From NCBI GenBank assembly GCA_025963955.1, contig JAOPZU010000530.1, forward strand, positions 1 to 17,359: a DNA stretch of 17,359 bases. Reading direction: 5' to 3'. Shown piece by piece: positions 1 to 7,067 of the stretch; within the stretch, counting starts at the first letter, position 1; every line of letters begins with the position of its first letter. The stretch comes from Solirubrobacterales bacterium. GTDB lineage: Bacteria > Actinomycetota > Thermoleophilia > Solirubrobacterales > Solirubrobacteraceae. The notes under the pieces were generated by a model, which saw nothing but the letters and a program-made list of their open reading frames with translations, was not told the origin of the DNA and made no database searches. The position numbers and the translations under genes were made by a program.

Positions 1-187
1 CGATCAGGCCGAGCGCGTCGCCTGAACCGTCGCGGCGGGCGGCGCCGCCACCAGGCGGGCGCCGGGCGGAGCGACGGACAGGGGCGCGGCCACCACGGGT
101 TCTTCGCCGTCGGCCTGGACCGGGAGCGTCCGCGGCACGACCCCGAGGACGAGCGGCCCCGCGCCCGTGTGCGTATCCTCGAACCAG
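1..187. other. Region upstream of cysK, no convincing gene
   Basis: No gene can be assigned with confidence. On the plus strand a seven-codon tail ending in TGA at 23-25 could be the last residues (DQAERVA) of a gene starting before the window. On the minus strand, 4-138 can be read from a GTG as a 44-residue Ala/Pro/Val-rich peptide with high third-position GC, but it has no ribosome binding site, recognisable domain or clear promoter. The right end holds the cysK promoter. Confidence 0.3.
174..179 (+). promoter_or_regulatory. -10 box of cysK, leaderless type
   Basis: TATCCT ends 8 nt before the ATG at 188. With the usual -10 to transcription start distance the mRNA would begin at or next to the start codon. 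No -35 consensus and no Shine-Dalgarno sequence are visible, which fits a leaderless actinobacterial transcript. This box favours the ATG at 188 over the in-frame GTG at 167. Confidence 0.6.
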
Positions 188-1111
188 ATGGCGGGAATCC
201 CGATCAACGTTTCGGCCCTTGTGGGTCGCACCCCCATGGTGCAGCTGACGCGGCTGGCGCCGGAGGGCGTCTCCCTGTTCGGCAAGATCGAGGCGAGCAA
301 CCCCGGCGGCAGCGTCAAGGACCGGATCGGCGTGGCGATGATCGAGGCCGCCGAGCAGGTCGGCCGCATCGAGCCGGGAAAGACGACGATCGTCGAGGCG
401 ACGAGCGGCAACACCGGCATCGCCCTGGCCTTCGTCTGCGCGGCCAAGGGCTACGAGCTCGTGCTGACCCTCCCGCAGGGGATGAGCCGTGAGCGTGAGG
501 GTCTGCTGCGTCTCTACGGCGCGAAGGTGGAGGTCATCGAGTCACTCGGTGGCATGAACGAGGCCGTCTCCGCCGCCCGCGCCCTGGCTCGCCGCGACGA
601 CGTCTTCCTCCCGGACCAGTTCTCGAACCCCGCGAACCCCGAGGCGCACCGTCGCGGCACCGGCCCGGAGATCTGGTCGCAGCTCGACGGCAACGTCGAC
701 GTGCTCGTCGCCGGCATCGGGACGGGCGGCACCATCACGGGTGCCGGCGAGTTCCTGCAGCACCGCAACCCGAAGCTCCAGGTCATCGGCTGTGAGCCCG
801 CGAGCTCGGCCGTGATCAGCGGCCGCCCCGCCGGCCCGCACCGCATCCAGGGCATCGGCGCGGGCTTCGTGCCGCCGGTCCTCAACCGCGAGCTGCTCGA
901 CGAGGTCATCGCCGTCAGTGACGAGGACGCGATCGAGACCGCGCGCCTGTGCGCCCGGCGCGAGGGCCTGCTCGTCGGCATGTCCTGCGGCGCCGCGCTC
1001 TGGACCGCGCTGCAGGTCGCAGCTCGGCCGGAGTCGCAGGGCAAGCGCTTCGCGGTCGTCCTGCCCGACAGCGGCGAGCGCTACGTCTCGCTGCCGTTCT
1101 TCGCGTACTGA
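188..1111 (+). CDS. cysK: Cysteine synthase (O-acetylserine sulfhydrylase)
   Basis: This PLP enzyme of fold type II makes L-cysteine from O-acetylserine and sulfide in the cytoplasm. The 307-residue length is normal. PGGSVKDR (39-46) carries the Schiff-base lysine, K44. EATSGNTGIALA (from residue 70) is the substrate-binding loop, GTGGTITGAG is the phosphate-binding glycine loop, and the C-terminus LPDSGERYVS is typical. The ATG at 188 is chosen because the protein alignment begins with IPINVSALVGRTP and a -10 box lies 8 nt upstream; the GTG at 167 would add seven unsupported residues. The next gene (minus strand) ends 16 bp away. cysE, which makes the substrate, lies downstream on the same strand but has its own promoter. 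CysM or cystathionine beta-synthase-like members are less likely, since the TSGNTGIALA loop is CysK-like. Confidence 0.93.
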   Translation: MAGIPINVSALVGRTPMVQLTRLAPEGVSLFGKIEASNPGGSVKDRIGVAMIEAAEQVGRIEPGKTTIVEATSGNTGIALAFVCAAKGYELVLTLPQGMSREREGLLRLYGAKVEVIESLGGMNEAVSAARALARRDDVFLPDQFSNPANPEAHRRGTGPEIWSQLDGNVDVLVAGIGTGGTITGAGEFLQHRNPKLQVIGCEPASSAVISGRPAGPHRIQGIGAGFVPPVLNRELLDEVIAVSDEDAIETARLCARREGLLVGMSCGAALWTALQVAARPESQGKRFAVVLPDSGERYVSLPFFAY

Positions 1112-1127
1112 GGCCGGCGGAACCCGC

Positions 1128-1730
1128 TCAGGCCGCCGCGGTCGCCACGTGCCGGCGGCGCCCCAGGATCCAGTCCGCCATCGCCGGCCACGGGCCGTAC
1201 CCGGCCTCGATGTTGAGGTGGCCCGCGCCGGGCAGCACGTCGAGCTCCAGCGCCAGCGGGGCGCCCCAGTGCTCCGCCGGCCCAGTCCCCGGGCAGTACG
1301 GGTCGTTATCCGAGCAGACCAGGAGGGTCTGCCCGCGAGCCGCCCCGGCGACGTCCTCGCGCTGGGCGCGCGTGGGGTAGAACGGCGCAAGCTCCGGCAC
1401 GTCGGCCCCCGGACAGGGCGGGGCGACCAGGACGACCCGGTCCACGCGGTGCTCGGGCGCCAGGCGGTGCGCCTCACGCAGCCACAGCACGCAGCCGAGG
1501 GAGTGGCAGACCACCACGCGCTCGCCGTCGCCCGGCAGCGCGGCGAGCGCCGCGAGCTCAGGGTGCAGGGCGGCGCCCCAGAGATCGGGACACGGGTGCT
1601 CGCACGCGGGCAGGTCCGGGAAGCGGACCCCGCAGCCCTCGCGGCGCAGCTGACCCGCGAGCCAGTGCTGCCAGTGACCGGGCGGTGACCCGTTCCAGCC
1701 GTGGAGGATGAGGACGCGCGGCCGGGCCAT
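1128..1730 (-). CDS. RBBP9/YdeN-family alpha/beta serine hydrolase
   Basis: This 200-residue cytoplasmic alpha/beta hydrolase has no signal peptide. It opens with ILHGWNGSPPGHWQHWL (8-24), the signature of the RBBP9/YdeN family (Pfam Ser_hydrolase). The nucleophile elbow is CHSLGC (S77). The acid is probably D143 in SDNDPYC, and the catalytic histidine is H171 in GAGHLN, followed by the family motif AGYGPWP. Members act on small esters or peptides; the physiological substrate is generally unknown and cannot be read here. It lies antisense between cysK and cysE, ending 16 bp from the cysK stop and starting 75 bp from the cysE start, with a possible -10 (GATACT, 1747-1742) 11 nt upstream of its ATG. 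Nothing in the protein links it to sulfur metabolism. Confidence 0.85.
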   Translation of the reverse strand: MARPRVLILHGWNGSPPGHWQHWLAGQLRREGCGVRFPDLPACEHPCPDLWGAALHPELAALAALPGDGERVVVCHSLGCVLWLREAHRLAPEHRVDRVVLVAPPCPGADVPELAPFYPTRAQREDVAGAARGQTLLVCSDNDPYCPGTGPAEHWGAPLALELDVLPGAGHLNIEAGYGPWPAMADWILGRRRHVATAAA

Positions 1731-1741
1731 CGACGGCCCGG

Positions 1742-1747
1742 AGTATC
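1742..1747 (-). promoter_or_regulatory. Possible -10 box of the RBBP9-like hydrolase gene
   Basis: GATACT on the minus strand lies 11 nt upstream of the ATG at 1730. It matches TATAAT at four of six positions and would give a very short leader. The intergenic region is shared with the divergent cysE promoter. Confidence 0.3.
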
Positions 1748-1791
1748 GCGCAGGGCGGCGACCGGGGATCGCCGGTCCCGGGGGACGGCGC

Positions 1792-1797
1792 TACGCT
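1792..1797 (+). promoter_or_regulatory. -10 box of cysE, leaderless type
   Basis: TACGCT ends 8 nt before the ATG at 1806, the same spacing as at cysK, pcrA and the isochorismate synthase gene. It supports this ATG as the true start. GGAG at 1802-1805 touches the start codon and is too close to act as a ribosome binding site. Confidence 0.55.
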
Positions 1798-1805
1798 GCG
1801 CGGAG

Positions 1806-2555
1806 ATGCTTGGCCTGCGCACCATCGCCCGGGTGGCCGGTGAGATCCGCAAGGACGTCGCCGCCGCGCACGACCGCGATCCCGCGGCGCGCGGGGTCAG
1901 CTCCCTCGAGGTGCTCGCCGCGTGGCCCGGGGTGCACGCGCTGCTGGCCCACCGCGTGGCACACGCGCTGCACGACCACGACATCCCGGTGCTTCCGCGC
2001 TCGATCGCCTACGCGACGCGCGCGGTGACCGGCATCGAGATTCATCCGGCGGCGCGGATCGGCGACGGTCTGTTCATCGATCACGGCATGGGCGTCGTCA
2101 TCGGCGAGACCGCCGCCATCGGGCGGAACGTCACCCTCTACCAGGGCGTCACCCTCGGGGGCACGGGGTTCGCGACGGGCAAGCGGCACCCGACCGTCGA
2201 GGACAACGTCACCGTCGGCTCCGGCGCGAAGCTGCTCGGCCCGATCGTCGTCGGCCACGGCGCGAAGATCGGGGCCAACACCGTCGTCATCAAGGACGTG
2301 CCGGCGAACTCCACCGTCGTCGGCAATCCCGGGCACCCCGTGCGCATCGACGGCCGTCGTCCCGAGGGCCCGGACGCCGACTGGATCCACCTGCCCGACC
2401 CGGTCGCCGACGCGCTGCGAGCGCTGACCACGCGCCTGGCCGCCCTGGAGTCCGCGGTGGGGGAGATGGGCGGCCCGCAGGCCGATCCGGCCCGCACCGC
2501 GGACGACGTGCGGCGGCTGCGGGCGGTTCGTGGCCCGAGCCCGGCCGGCGGTTGA
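1806..2555 (+). CDS. cysE: Serine O-acetyltransferase, EpsC-type CysE
   Basis: The enzyme transfers acetyl from acetyl-CoA to L-serine, giving the O-acetylserine used by CysK. The 249-residue protein has the short N-terminal helical part of EpsC-type enzymes (DPAARGVSSLEVLAAWPGVHAL). This leads into a left-handed beta-helix of hexapeptide repeats from about residue 78: IHPAARIGDG, FIDHGMGVVIGETA, VTLYQGVTLGG, KRHPTVEDNV, ANTVVIKDVPANSTVVGNPG. The ATG at 1806 follows a -10 box by 8 nt; an in-frame ATG at 1701 would overlap the divergent hydrolase gene. After the catalytic fold there is an extra tail of about 60 residues ending PSPAGG. It lacks the C-terminal isoleucine that many CysE proteins insert into the CysK active site, so a classical cysteine synthase complex is uncertain. 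The stop lies 7 bp from the stop of the convergent gene. Confidence 0.92.
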   Translation: MLGLRTIARVAGEIRKDVAAAHDRDPAARGVSSLEVLAAWPGVHALLAHRVAHALHDHDIPVLPRSIAYATRAVTGIEIHPAARIGDGLFIDHGMGVVIGETAAIGRNVTLYQGVTLGGTGFATGKRHPTVEDNVTVGSGAKLLGPIVVGHGAKIGANTVVIKDVPANSTVVGNPGHPVRIDGRRPEGPDADWIHLPDPVADALRALTTRLAALESAVGEMGGPQADPARTADDVRRLRAVRGPSPAGG

Positions 2556-2562
2556 GCGGGGC

Positions 2563-3483
2563 TCAGTAGAAGACGTTGCGGCAGCGATGCCGCGGGCGGG
2601 CCTTCATCGCCGCGTCCTGCCCCCGGTTCCACAGCCAGGTGTCCAGCACCCGCGGCGGGACGCCGAGAGCGGGCGCCAGCTGCTCGCAGGCGTGCACGGC
2701 ACAGCCGCGGATCTCCCGCTCCCACCGCCCGAGCGGGAGGGTGCGCCCGGCGTCGACGTGCTCGGCGAGCGCGACGTCGTAGACCAGCACTCCCTCGCAG
2801 CGCAGCACGTGCGGGACGAGGTTGTCGGCGAAGATCGTCAGCTCGTCCAGGTCCCCGAAGCGCGCGACCCCGGCGAGTGCGAGGTCGTTCGCCGTGATCT
2901 GCGCGCGCTTGTAGAAGCCGTGGTCGGCGAACAGCGCCATGCCGTCCGCGAGCGAGCGTGCGAGGGTGGCGGCCGAGCCGCCGGCCTCCGCGACGAAGCC
3001 CAGGGCCGTCCGGTCTCCGAGGAAGCTGCCCAGGGCCCGCATCGCCTGGGCGTAGAGGCTCATGAGCTCGTGGTCGGGCCGCTGCCCGAGCACCGCCGCG
3101 AGCACGTCGGTCCGGGTCCGCCGGAGCTGCTCGGGCCGCCAGACGCCGTGGGCGCGGTAGTGCTCGACCAGGGCGGTGGCGATGGTGATCGACCCGGACA
3201 ACGGTCGCCCGGTGGCGTGGTCGACGCGCTTGCGCAGGGTGGGGAACCACCCCGAGCCGAAGTTCACCGCGTCGCCGATCAGCATCGCCATGGCCACGTC
3301 CTCCGGTTCCGCGTCGAGCAGGTGACTGCGCGCGTCCAGCCCCGGGTCGGCGACGTCCCAGCCCCCGTCGGCGATCCGCGTGAGGGCGCTCTCGTCGATG
3401 CGCACCGCGGTCGCGGAGGCCGCGACCGCCGCGCAGTGCGCGCGGACCTCGTCCGGGAGGGTGGAAGCGGCAGGCAAGCTCAT
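2563..3483 (-). CDS. Queuosine salvage protein, QNG1 / DUF2419 family
   Basis: From memory of human QNG1 (C9orf64), this 306-residue protein matches the queuosine-5'-phosphate N-glycosylase family, which releases queuine from the nucleotide for reuse in tRNA. Aligned blocks are GDAVNF (70-75; human ADALNF), GFYKRAQI (189-196; human SFYKRAQI), ELTIFADNLVPHVLRCEGVL (214-233; human [20 protein letters not shown]), EREIRGC (255-261) and the C-terminus WLWNRGQD...HRCRNVFY (human YLWDYARD...HRIRCIYY). The aspartate in the FAD block (D220) is the presumed nucleophile. After GDAVNF the sequence reads GSGWFPTLRKR rather than the eukaryotic FWPD type, so substrate specificity may differ. No tRNA-guanine transglycosylase or queuine transporter gene is in the window. 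A -10 box in a palindrome lies 10 nt upstream of the start. Confidence 0.85.
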   Translation of the reverse strand: MSLPAASTLPDEVRAHCAAVAASATAVRIDESALTRIADGGWDVADPGLDARSHLLDAEPEDVAMAMLIGDAVNFGSGWFPTLRKRVDHATGRPLSGSITIATALVEHYRAHGVWRPEQLRRTRTDVLAAVLGQRPDHELMSLYAQAMRALGSFLGDRTALGFVAEAGGSAATLARSLADGMALFADHGFYKRAQITANDLALAGVARFGDLDELTIFADNLVPHVLRCEGVLVYDVALAEHVDAGRTLPLGRWEREIRGCAVHACEQLAPALGVPPRVLDTWLWNRGQDAAMKARPRHRCRNVFY

Positions 3484-3484
3484 C

Positions 3485-3507
3485 GGGGGCCGCAGGCTAG
3501 AGCCCCC
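3485..3507. promoter_or_regulatory. Palindrome around the -10 box of the QNG1 homologue
   Basis: On the minus strand TAGCCT (3499-3494) ends 10 nt before the ATG at 3483 and serves as a leaderless-type -10 box. It sits in the 11-nt centre of a perfect inverted repeat, GGGGGC (3485-3490) and GCCCCC (3502-3507). The palindrome could be an operator or the stem of a terminator-like hairpin. The CAP gene on the same strand is transcribed towards position 3536, so read-through from it would cross the palindrome. Confidence 0.4.
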
Positions 3508-3535
3508 AGCCGCGCGCGTCGACCGGGTCGCGCGC

Positions 3536-4105
3536 TCAGCGCTGCGTCACGCGACCGAAGTCCAGCGTCAGCGTGGCCCCCGTGACGTCGTGAGCGCGGC
3601 TGCGCGGGACGCCGCGCAGGAGGCCGACGCCGATCTCACGGAACCGGGGGTCCAGCAGGATGGCGCGGTGTGGCGGGCTGGCGAGCAGGGCGGCAACCAG
3701 GGCCCGAGGGCTCGTCTGGTCGCCCTGGGCCCACGCGATGGCCTCGCCGAGCGACCACCGCCGGGCGCGCGTCAGGTAGCCCGTACGGCGCACCCGGACG
3801 GCCAGGGGCAGCTCGCCCGGCACGGTGTGGTCGAACAGCCCGGCGCTGAGCATCGCCCTCGAGTGCCGGGCCGCGGCGCGCTGCAGGCGGCTCGCCGGGC
3901 GCACGGCCGGCAGGTGACGCCGGGCGCGGGCGTCGTTGATCAGGCAGCGGACCGTCCGGGCGGCACGGTCGAGGTCCTGCGCCTGCGTGGCGGCGGCGGC
4001 GTTCGCGCAAGCGGACGCGGACGCGGACGCCGTGGCGGTCGTCCCCACCCCGCCCGCGCAGAGCACGCCGAGAAGCAGGGTCGCTGCTGCTCGGCGTTGA
4101 TACAT
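3536..4105 (-). CDS. Secreted CAP-domain (SCP/PR-1-like) protein
   Basis: This 189-residue protein begins MYQRRAAATLLLGVLCAGG, a basic N-terminus plus hydrophobic stretch typical of a Sec signal peptide, with likely cleavage near the Ala/Ser-rich segment at about 25-35. The mature part is a CAP domain like bacterial YkwD proteins. It shows LINDARARRHLPAV (56-69), ARHSRAMLSAGLFDH with H81 and H93, RTGYLTRARRWSLGEAIAW with E121, and ASPPHRAILLDPRFREIGVG with H146. These cluster as the usual CAP cavity residues. The role of bacterial CAP proteins is mostly unknown, with sporulation, cell-wall and stress links proposed for some. The ATG at 4105 is chosen because it gives the signal peptide; no strong ribosome binding site or -10 box is visible. 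The gene is divergent from pcrA with 61 bp between. Confidence 0.85.
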   Translation of the reverse strand: MYQRRAAATLLLGVLCAGGVGTTATASASASACANAAAATQAQDLDRAARTVRCLINDARARRHLPAVRPASRLQRAAARHSRAMLSAGLFDHTVPGELPLAVRVRRTGYLTRARRWSLGEAIAWAQGDQTSPRALVAALLASPPHRAILLDPRFREIGVGLLRGVPRSRAHDVTGATLTLDFGRVTQR

Positions 4106-4107
4106 CC

Positions 4108-4150
4108 CGCCGGTCGCGGGGCGGGCCGCGCGGGCGCCGCCGGTCGCGGG
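4108..4150 (+). repeat. 13-bp direct repeat between the CAP gene and pcrA
   Basis: CGCCGGTCGCGGG occurs at 4108-4120 and again at 4138-4150, with repeat starts exactly 30 bp apart. The second copy abuts the pcrA -10 box (4153-4158). The 30-bp spacing is close to three helical turns, which would suit a dimeric regulator on one DNA face, but in GC-rich DNA the match could also be chance. Confidence 0.35.
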
Positions 4151-4152
4151 CC

Positions 4153-4158
4153 TATCCT
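4153..4158 (+). promoter_or_regulatory. -10 box of pcrA, leaderless type
   Basis: TATCCT ends 8 nt before the ATG at 4167, and TATCCTCGA is identical to the start of the cysK promoter box. There is no obvious -35 and no typical Shine-Dalgarno sequence; GGG directly touches the ATG. Confidence 0.6.
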
Positions 4159-4166
4159 CGACAGGG

Positions 4167-6434
4167 ATGCCCGACGCCGCCCCCGCCGACCGCCTGGAGA
4201 GCCTGCTCGACGGACTCAACGAGCCCCAGCGTGCGGCGGTCGTCCACGGCGAGGGACCGCTGCTCGTCCTGGCGGGCGCCGGCTCGGGCAAGACCCGCGT
4301 GCTGGTGCACCGGATCGCCTTCCTCATCCGCACGGGCCAGGCCCGCCCGGGGGAGATCCTGGCCATCACGTTCACCAACAAGGCCGCGCAGGAGATGCGT
4401 GAGCGCGTCGGCATGCTGCTCGGCCATTCCACGCGCGCGATGTGGGTCATGACCTTCCACGCCGCGTGCGTGCGCATCCTCCGCAGCGAGGCGCCGCGTC
4501 TTGGGTACACCAGGCAGTTCACGATCTACGATACGTCCGACAGCCGCCGCCTGGTCAAGCGGTGCCTCGACGAGCTGGACGTCGACAGCAAGCGCTTCAC
4601 GCCCGCAGCCGTCCTGAACCAGATCTCGGACGCGAAGAACAAGCTGCGCGATCCGGACGCGTACCGCCAGCTCGTGGGCGGCTACTACGAGCAGACGATC
4701 GCGGACGTGTACGAGCGCTACCAGGCGCAGCTGCACTCCATGAACGCCATGGACTTCGACGACCTGCTGAACAACGTCGTCAACGTCCTGCAGCTCTTCC
4801 CGGAGGTCCGCGCCCGCTACCAGGCGACCTTCCGCCACATCCTGGTCGACGAGTACCAGGACACGAACCACGCGCAGTACCGCCTGCTCCAGCTGCTCGC
4901 GGGGGACGATCCGTCCCTGCCGCGGAACCTGATGGTGGTGGGGGACGACGGGCAGTCGGTCTACTCCTTCCGCGGAGCCGACATCTCCAACATCCTGAAC
5001 TTCCAGGACGACTACCAGGACGCGGTGACGGTCAAGCTCGAGCAGAACTACCGCTCGAATCAGACCATCCTGAGCGCGGCGAACGCGATCATCGCCCACA
5101 ACCGGGCGCAGATCCCGAAGACGCTGTGGACCGACCAGGGCGAGGGCGACCCGATCGTCGTGCGCGAGCTCGAGGACGAGCACGCCGAGGGTCGCTACGT
5201 CGTCGGGGAGATCGAGCGCCTCGTGGAGGAGGGCGTCTCCCGCTCGGAGATCGCGATCTTCTACCGGACGAACGCGCAGTCGCGGGTCATGGAGGACACG
5301 CTCGTCCGGCGCGAGATCGCCTACCAGGTGATCGGCGGCACGAAGTTCTACGAGCGCGCGGAGATCAAGGACGCCGTCTCGTACCTGACGATCCTCGGCA
5401 ACGGCCAGGACGTCGTCTCCTTCACGCGCGTGGTCAACTCGCCGCGCCGCGGCATCGGCCAGACGTCGCTCTCGCGGGTCATCAGCCACGCGCAGACGAT
5501 GGGTATCCCGATCTGGGAGGCGGCGGAGGACCCGCTCGGCGTCCCCGGCCTCGGCAGCGCCGCGGTGAAGTCCCTCGGGCGCTTCATGGACACGATGAAC
5601 AACCTCCGCGCGCGCATGGACGAGGGCGTGCCGGTCGGCGACCTGCTGGAAGCAGTCCTGCACGAGACGGGCTACCTCGACGCGCTGGAGAACGAGCGCT
5701 CGATCGAGGCGCAGGGCCGCATCGAGAACCTCCAAGAGCTCGTCGAGGTCGCCCGCGAGTTCGACCACGCCACCGCGGAGGACCCTGAGCTCGAGGACAC
5801 CGTCGACGTCTTCCTGCAGCAGATCTCGCTGGTCGCGGACGCGGACACGCGCGAGGACGACACCGGCATGGTGACGCTGATGACGCTCCACAACGCCAAG
5901 GGCCTGGAGTACCCGATCGTCTACCTGATCGGCTGCGAGGAGGGCGTCTTCCCGCACTCGCGCTCGATCGAGGAGGGGACGCTGGAGGAGGAGCGGCGCC
6001 TGATGTACGTCGGCATCACCCGGGCGATGCGCTCCCTGACGATCTCCCATGCCCGCCGGCGCGCGGTCTTCGGCGGCGCACCGAACTACGGCCTGCCCAG
6101 CCGCTTCCTGGCGGAGCTGCCGACGGATCTCGTCGACCGGCAGGGCACGGCGTCCGGCTGGGGCGCCGCGACCGTCGCGGCCGGCGCCCCGCGCCCGCGC
6201 GCGATGTCCTCGTGGTCCTCGGGCGGGGGCGGCGGCGGGCGGTCGGCCTCGGCCTGGGACGAGGGTCAGCAGGCCGCGCCGTCCTTCCGGATGGGGGACG
6301 ACGTGGTGCACGCGGCCTTCGGCGACGGCGTGGTCACGGGCGTGGAGGGCGGCGGCGTGGTCGTCGTCCGGTTCGCCTCCGACGGCTCCGAGCGCAAGCT
6401 GATGGCGGACTACGCCCCGATCACCAAGAAGTAG
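4167..6434 (+). CDS. pcrA: ATP-dependent DNA helicase PcrA/UvrD (superfamily 1A)
   Basis: This 755-residue 3'-5' DNA helicase of repair and replication-fork maintenance is of normal PcrA length. In order: Q-motif region LNEPQRAAV; Walker A GAGSGKT (37-43); motif Ia ITFTNKAAQEMRERV; Walker B VDEYQDT (D228, E229); motif III VVGDDGQSVYSFRGAD; motif IV LEQNYRSN; motif V TLHNAKGLEYPIV; motif VI RRLMYVGITRAM. A serine/glycine-rich linker (about 681-700, with six glycines) joins a C-terminal Tudor-like domain (about 707-750; FRMGDDVVHAAFGDGVV), the part that contacts RNA polymerase in PcrA proteins. Motif III has Gly where many relatives have a third Asp (DDDQS), with the key Gln, Tyr and Arg kept. 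The start is fixed by the -10 box 8 nt upstream. The next gene begins 7 bp after the stop. Confidence 0.95.
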   Translation: MPDAAPADRLESLLDGLNEPQRAAVVHGEGPLLVLAGAGSGKTRVLVHRIAFLIRTGQARPGEILAITFTNKAAQEMRERVGMLLGHSTRAMWVMTFHAACVRILRSEAPRLGYTRQFTIYDTSDSRRLVKRCLDELDVDSKRFTPAAVLNQISDAKNKLRDPDAYRQLVGGYYEQTIADVYERYQAQLHSMNAMDFDDLLNNVVNVLQLFPEVRARYQATFRHILVDEYQDTNHAQYRLLQLLAGDDPSLPRNLMVVGDDGQSVYSFRGADISNILNFQDDYQDAVTVKLEQNYRSNQTILSAANAIIAHNRAQIPKTLWTDQGEGDPIVVRELEDEHAEGRYVVGEIERLVEEGVSRSEIAIFYRTNAQSRVMEDTLVRREIAYQVIGGTKFYERAEIKDAVSYLTILGNGQDVVSFTRVVNSPRRGIGQTSLSRVISHAQTMGIPIWEAAEDPLGVPGLGSAAVKSLGRFMDTMNNLRARMDEGVPVGDLLEAVLHETGYLDALENERSIEAQGRIENLQELVEVAREFDHATAEDPELEDTVDVFLQQISLVADADTREDDTGMVTLMTLHNAKGLEYPIVYLIGCEEGVFPHSRSIEEGTLEEERRLMYVGITRAMRSLTISHARRRAVFGGAPNYGLPSRFLAELPTDLVDRQGTASGWGAATVAAGAPRPRAMSSWSSGGGGGGRSASAWDEGQQAAPSFRMGDDVVHAAFGDGVVTGVEGGGVVVVRFASDGSERKLMADYAPITKK

Positions 6435-6441
6435 CGGCGGC

Positions 6442-7053
6442 TTGCGGACGGTCATCCCGGGCCGGGCGGCGGCGACGCAGCTCGTGTCCTCCTGCGTGAT
6501 CCTCGGCGCCGGCGTGACGCTGCTGCTGCGCGCGGCCTACGGCTCGGACGGCTACTCGACGCTCGTCAGCGGGCTGAGCACGAGCGCCGGCGTCCCGTTC
6601 GCCGTCGCCAACTCACTCGTGGGGATCGCCTTCGTGCTCGTGGCGTGGCGCCGCGGGATCATCCCCGGCCCCGGCACGATCGCGCAGCCGGTGCTGGTGG
6701 GCGTGTCCGTCTCGATCGGGCTCGGACTGCTGTCGGCCCCCGACGGCACCGTGGCCCGCGTGACGCTGCTGCTGCTGGCGCTGCCCACGCTGTGCGTCGG
6801 CGTCGCGGGCTACCTCGGCAGCGGCACGGGCGCCGCCCCGGCGGAGGCCCTGGCGCTCTCCTACGACCCGCCGATGCCCTTCCGCTGGGGCTACTCGCTC
6901 GTCCAGTTCGGGGGCGGTCTGGTGGGGTGGGCGCTCGGCGCCTCGGTCGGCGTCGGGACGTTCGTGGCGATCCTGATGCTCGGACCGGTCGTCGACGGGC
7001 TCCTGCTCCGGGCGGGGACGCTCGACCGGCGCCCCGTCGCGCCCGTCCATTAG
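6442..7053 (+). CDS. YczE/YitT-like integral membrane protein
   Basis: This 203-residue protein has about five hydrophobic segments (roughly 12-30, 45-68, 78-98, 105-127, 150-185). The block YGSDGYSTLVSGLSTSAGVP, then WRRGIIPGPGTIAQPVLVGV and GLGLL, matches the YczE family (COG2364), whose usual pattern is a LG-x-PW-x-L-x-x-GLS loop followed by a PGxGT motif. Function in this family is not established; Bacillus YczE and neighbouring genes have been linked to surfactin production, which does not transfer here. The start is the TTG at 6442, 7 bp after pcrA, giving a basic N-terminus before the first helix; a GTG at 6484 is possible but would clip the segment. Probably co-transcribed with pcrA. 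The stop codon TAG overlaps the folD -10 box. Confidence 0.72.
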   Translation: MRTVIPGRAAATQLVSSCVILGAGVTLLLRAAYGSDGYSTLVSGLSTSAGVPFAVANSLVGIAFVLVAWRRGIIPGPGTIAQPVLVGVSVSIGLGLLSAPDGTVARVTLLLLALPTLCVGVAGYLGSGTGAAPAEALALSYDPPMPFRWGYSLVQFGGGLVGWALGASVGVGTFVAILMLGPVVDGLLLRAGTLDRRPVAPVH

Positions 7054-7056
7054 CCT
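7051..7056 (+). promoter_or_regulatory. -10 box of folD, overlapping the previous stop
   Basis: TAGCCT ends 11 nt before the folD ATG at 7068. Its first three bases are the stop codon of the YczE-like gene. No ribosome binding site precedes folD, so a leaderless or nearly leaderless message is likely, besides any read-through from pcrA. Confidence 0.5.
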
Positions 7057-7067
7057 GCGATCCGCAT

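Noticed and set aside
4..138. Short minus-strand gene before cysK
   Set aside because: High third-position GC and an Ala/Pro/Val-rich reading are suggestive, but there is no ribosome binding site, clear promoter or recognisable domain, and such short frames arise readily in this composition.
4152..6455. 767-codon open frame on the minus strand
   Set aside because: It lies wholly opposite pcrA, is rich in Arg, Asp, Val and His as expected of a shadow frame in GC-rich DNA, and has no recognisable domain. pcrA on the other strand has every helicase motif.
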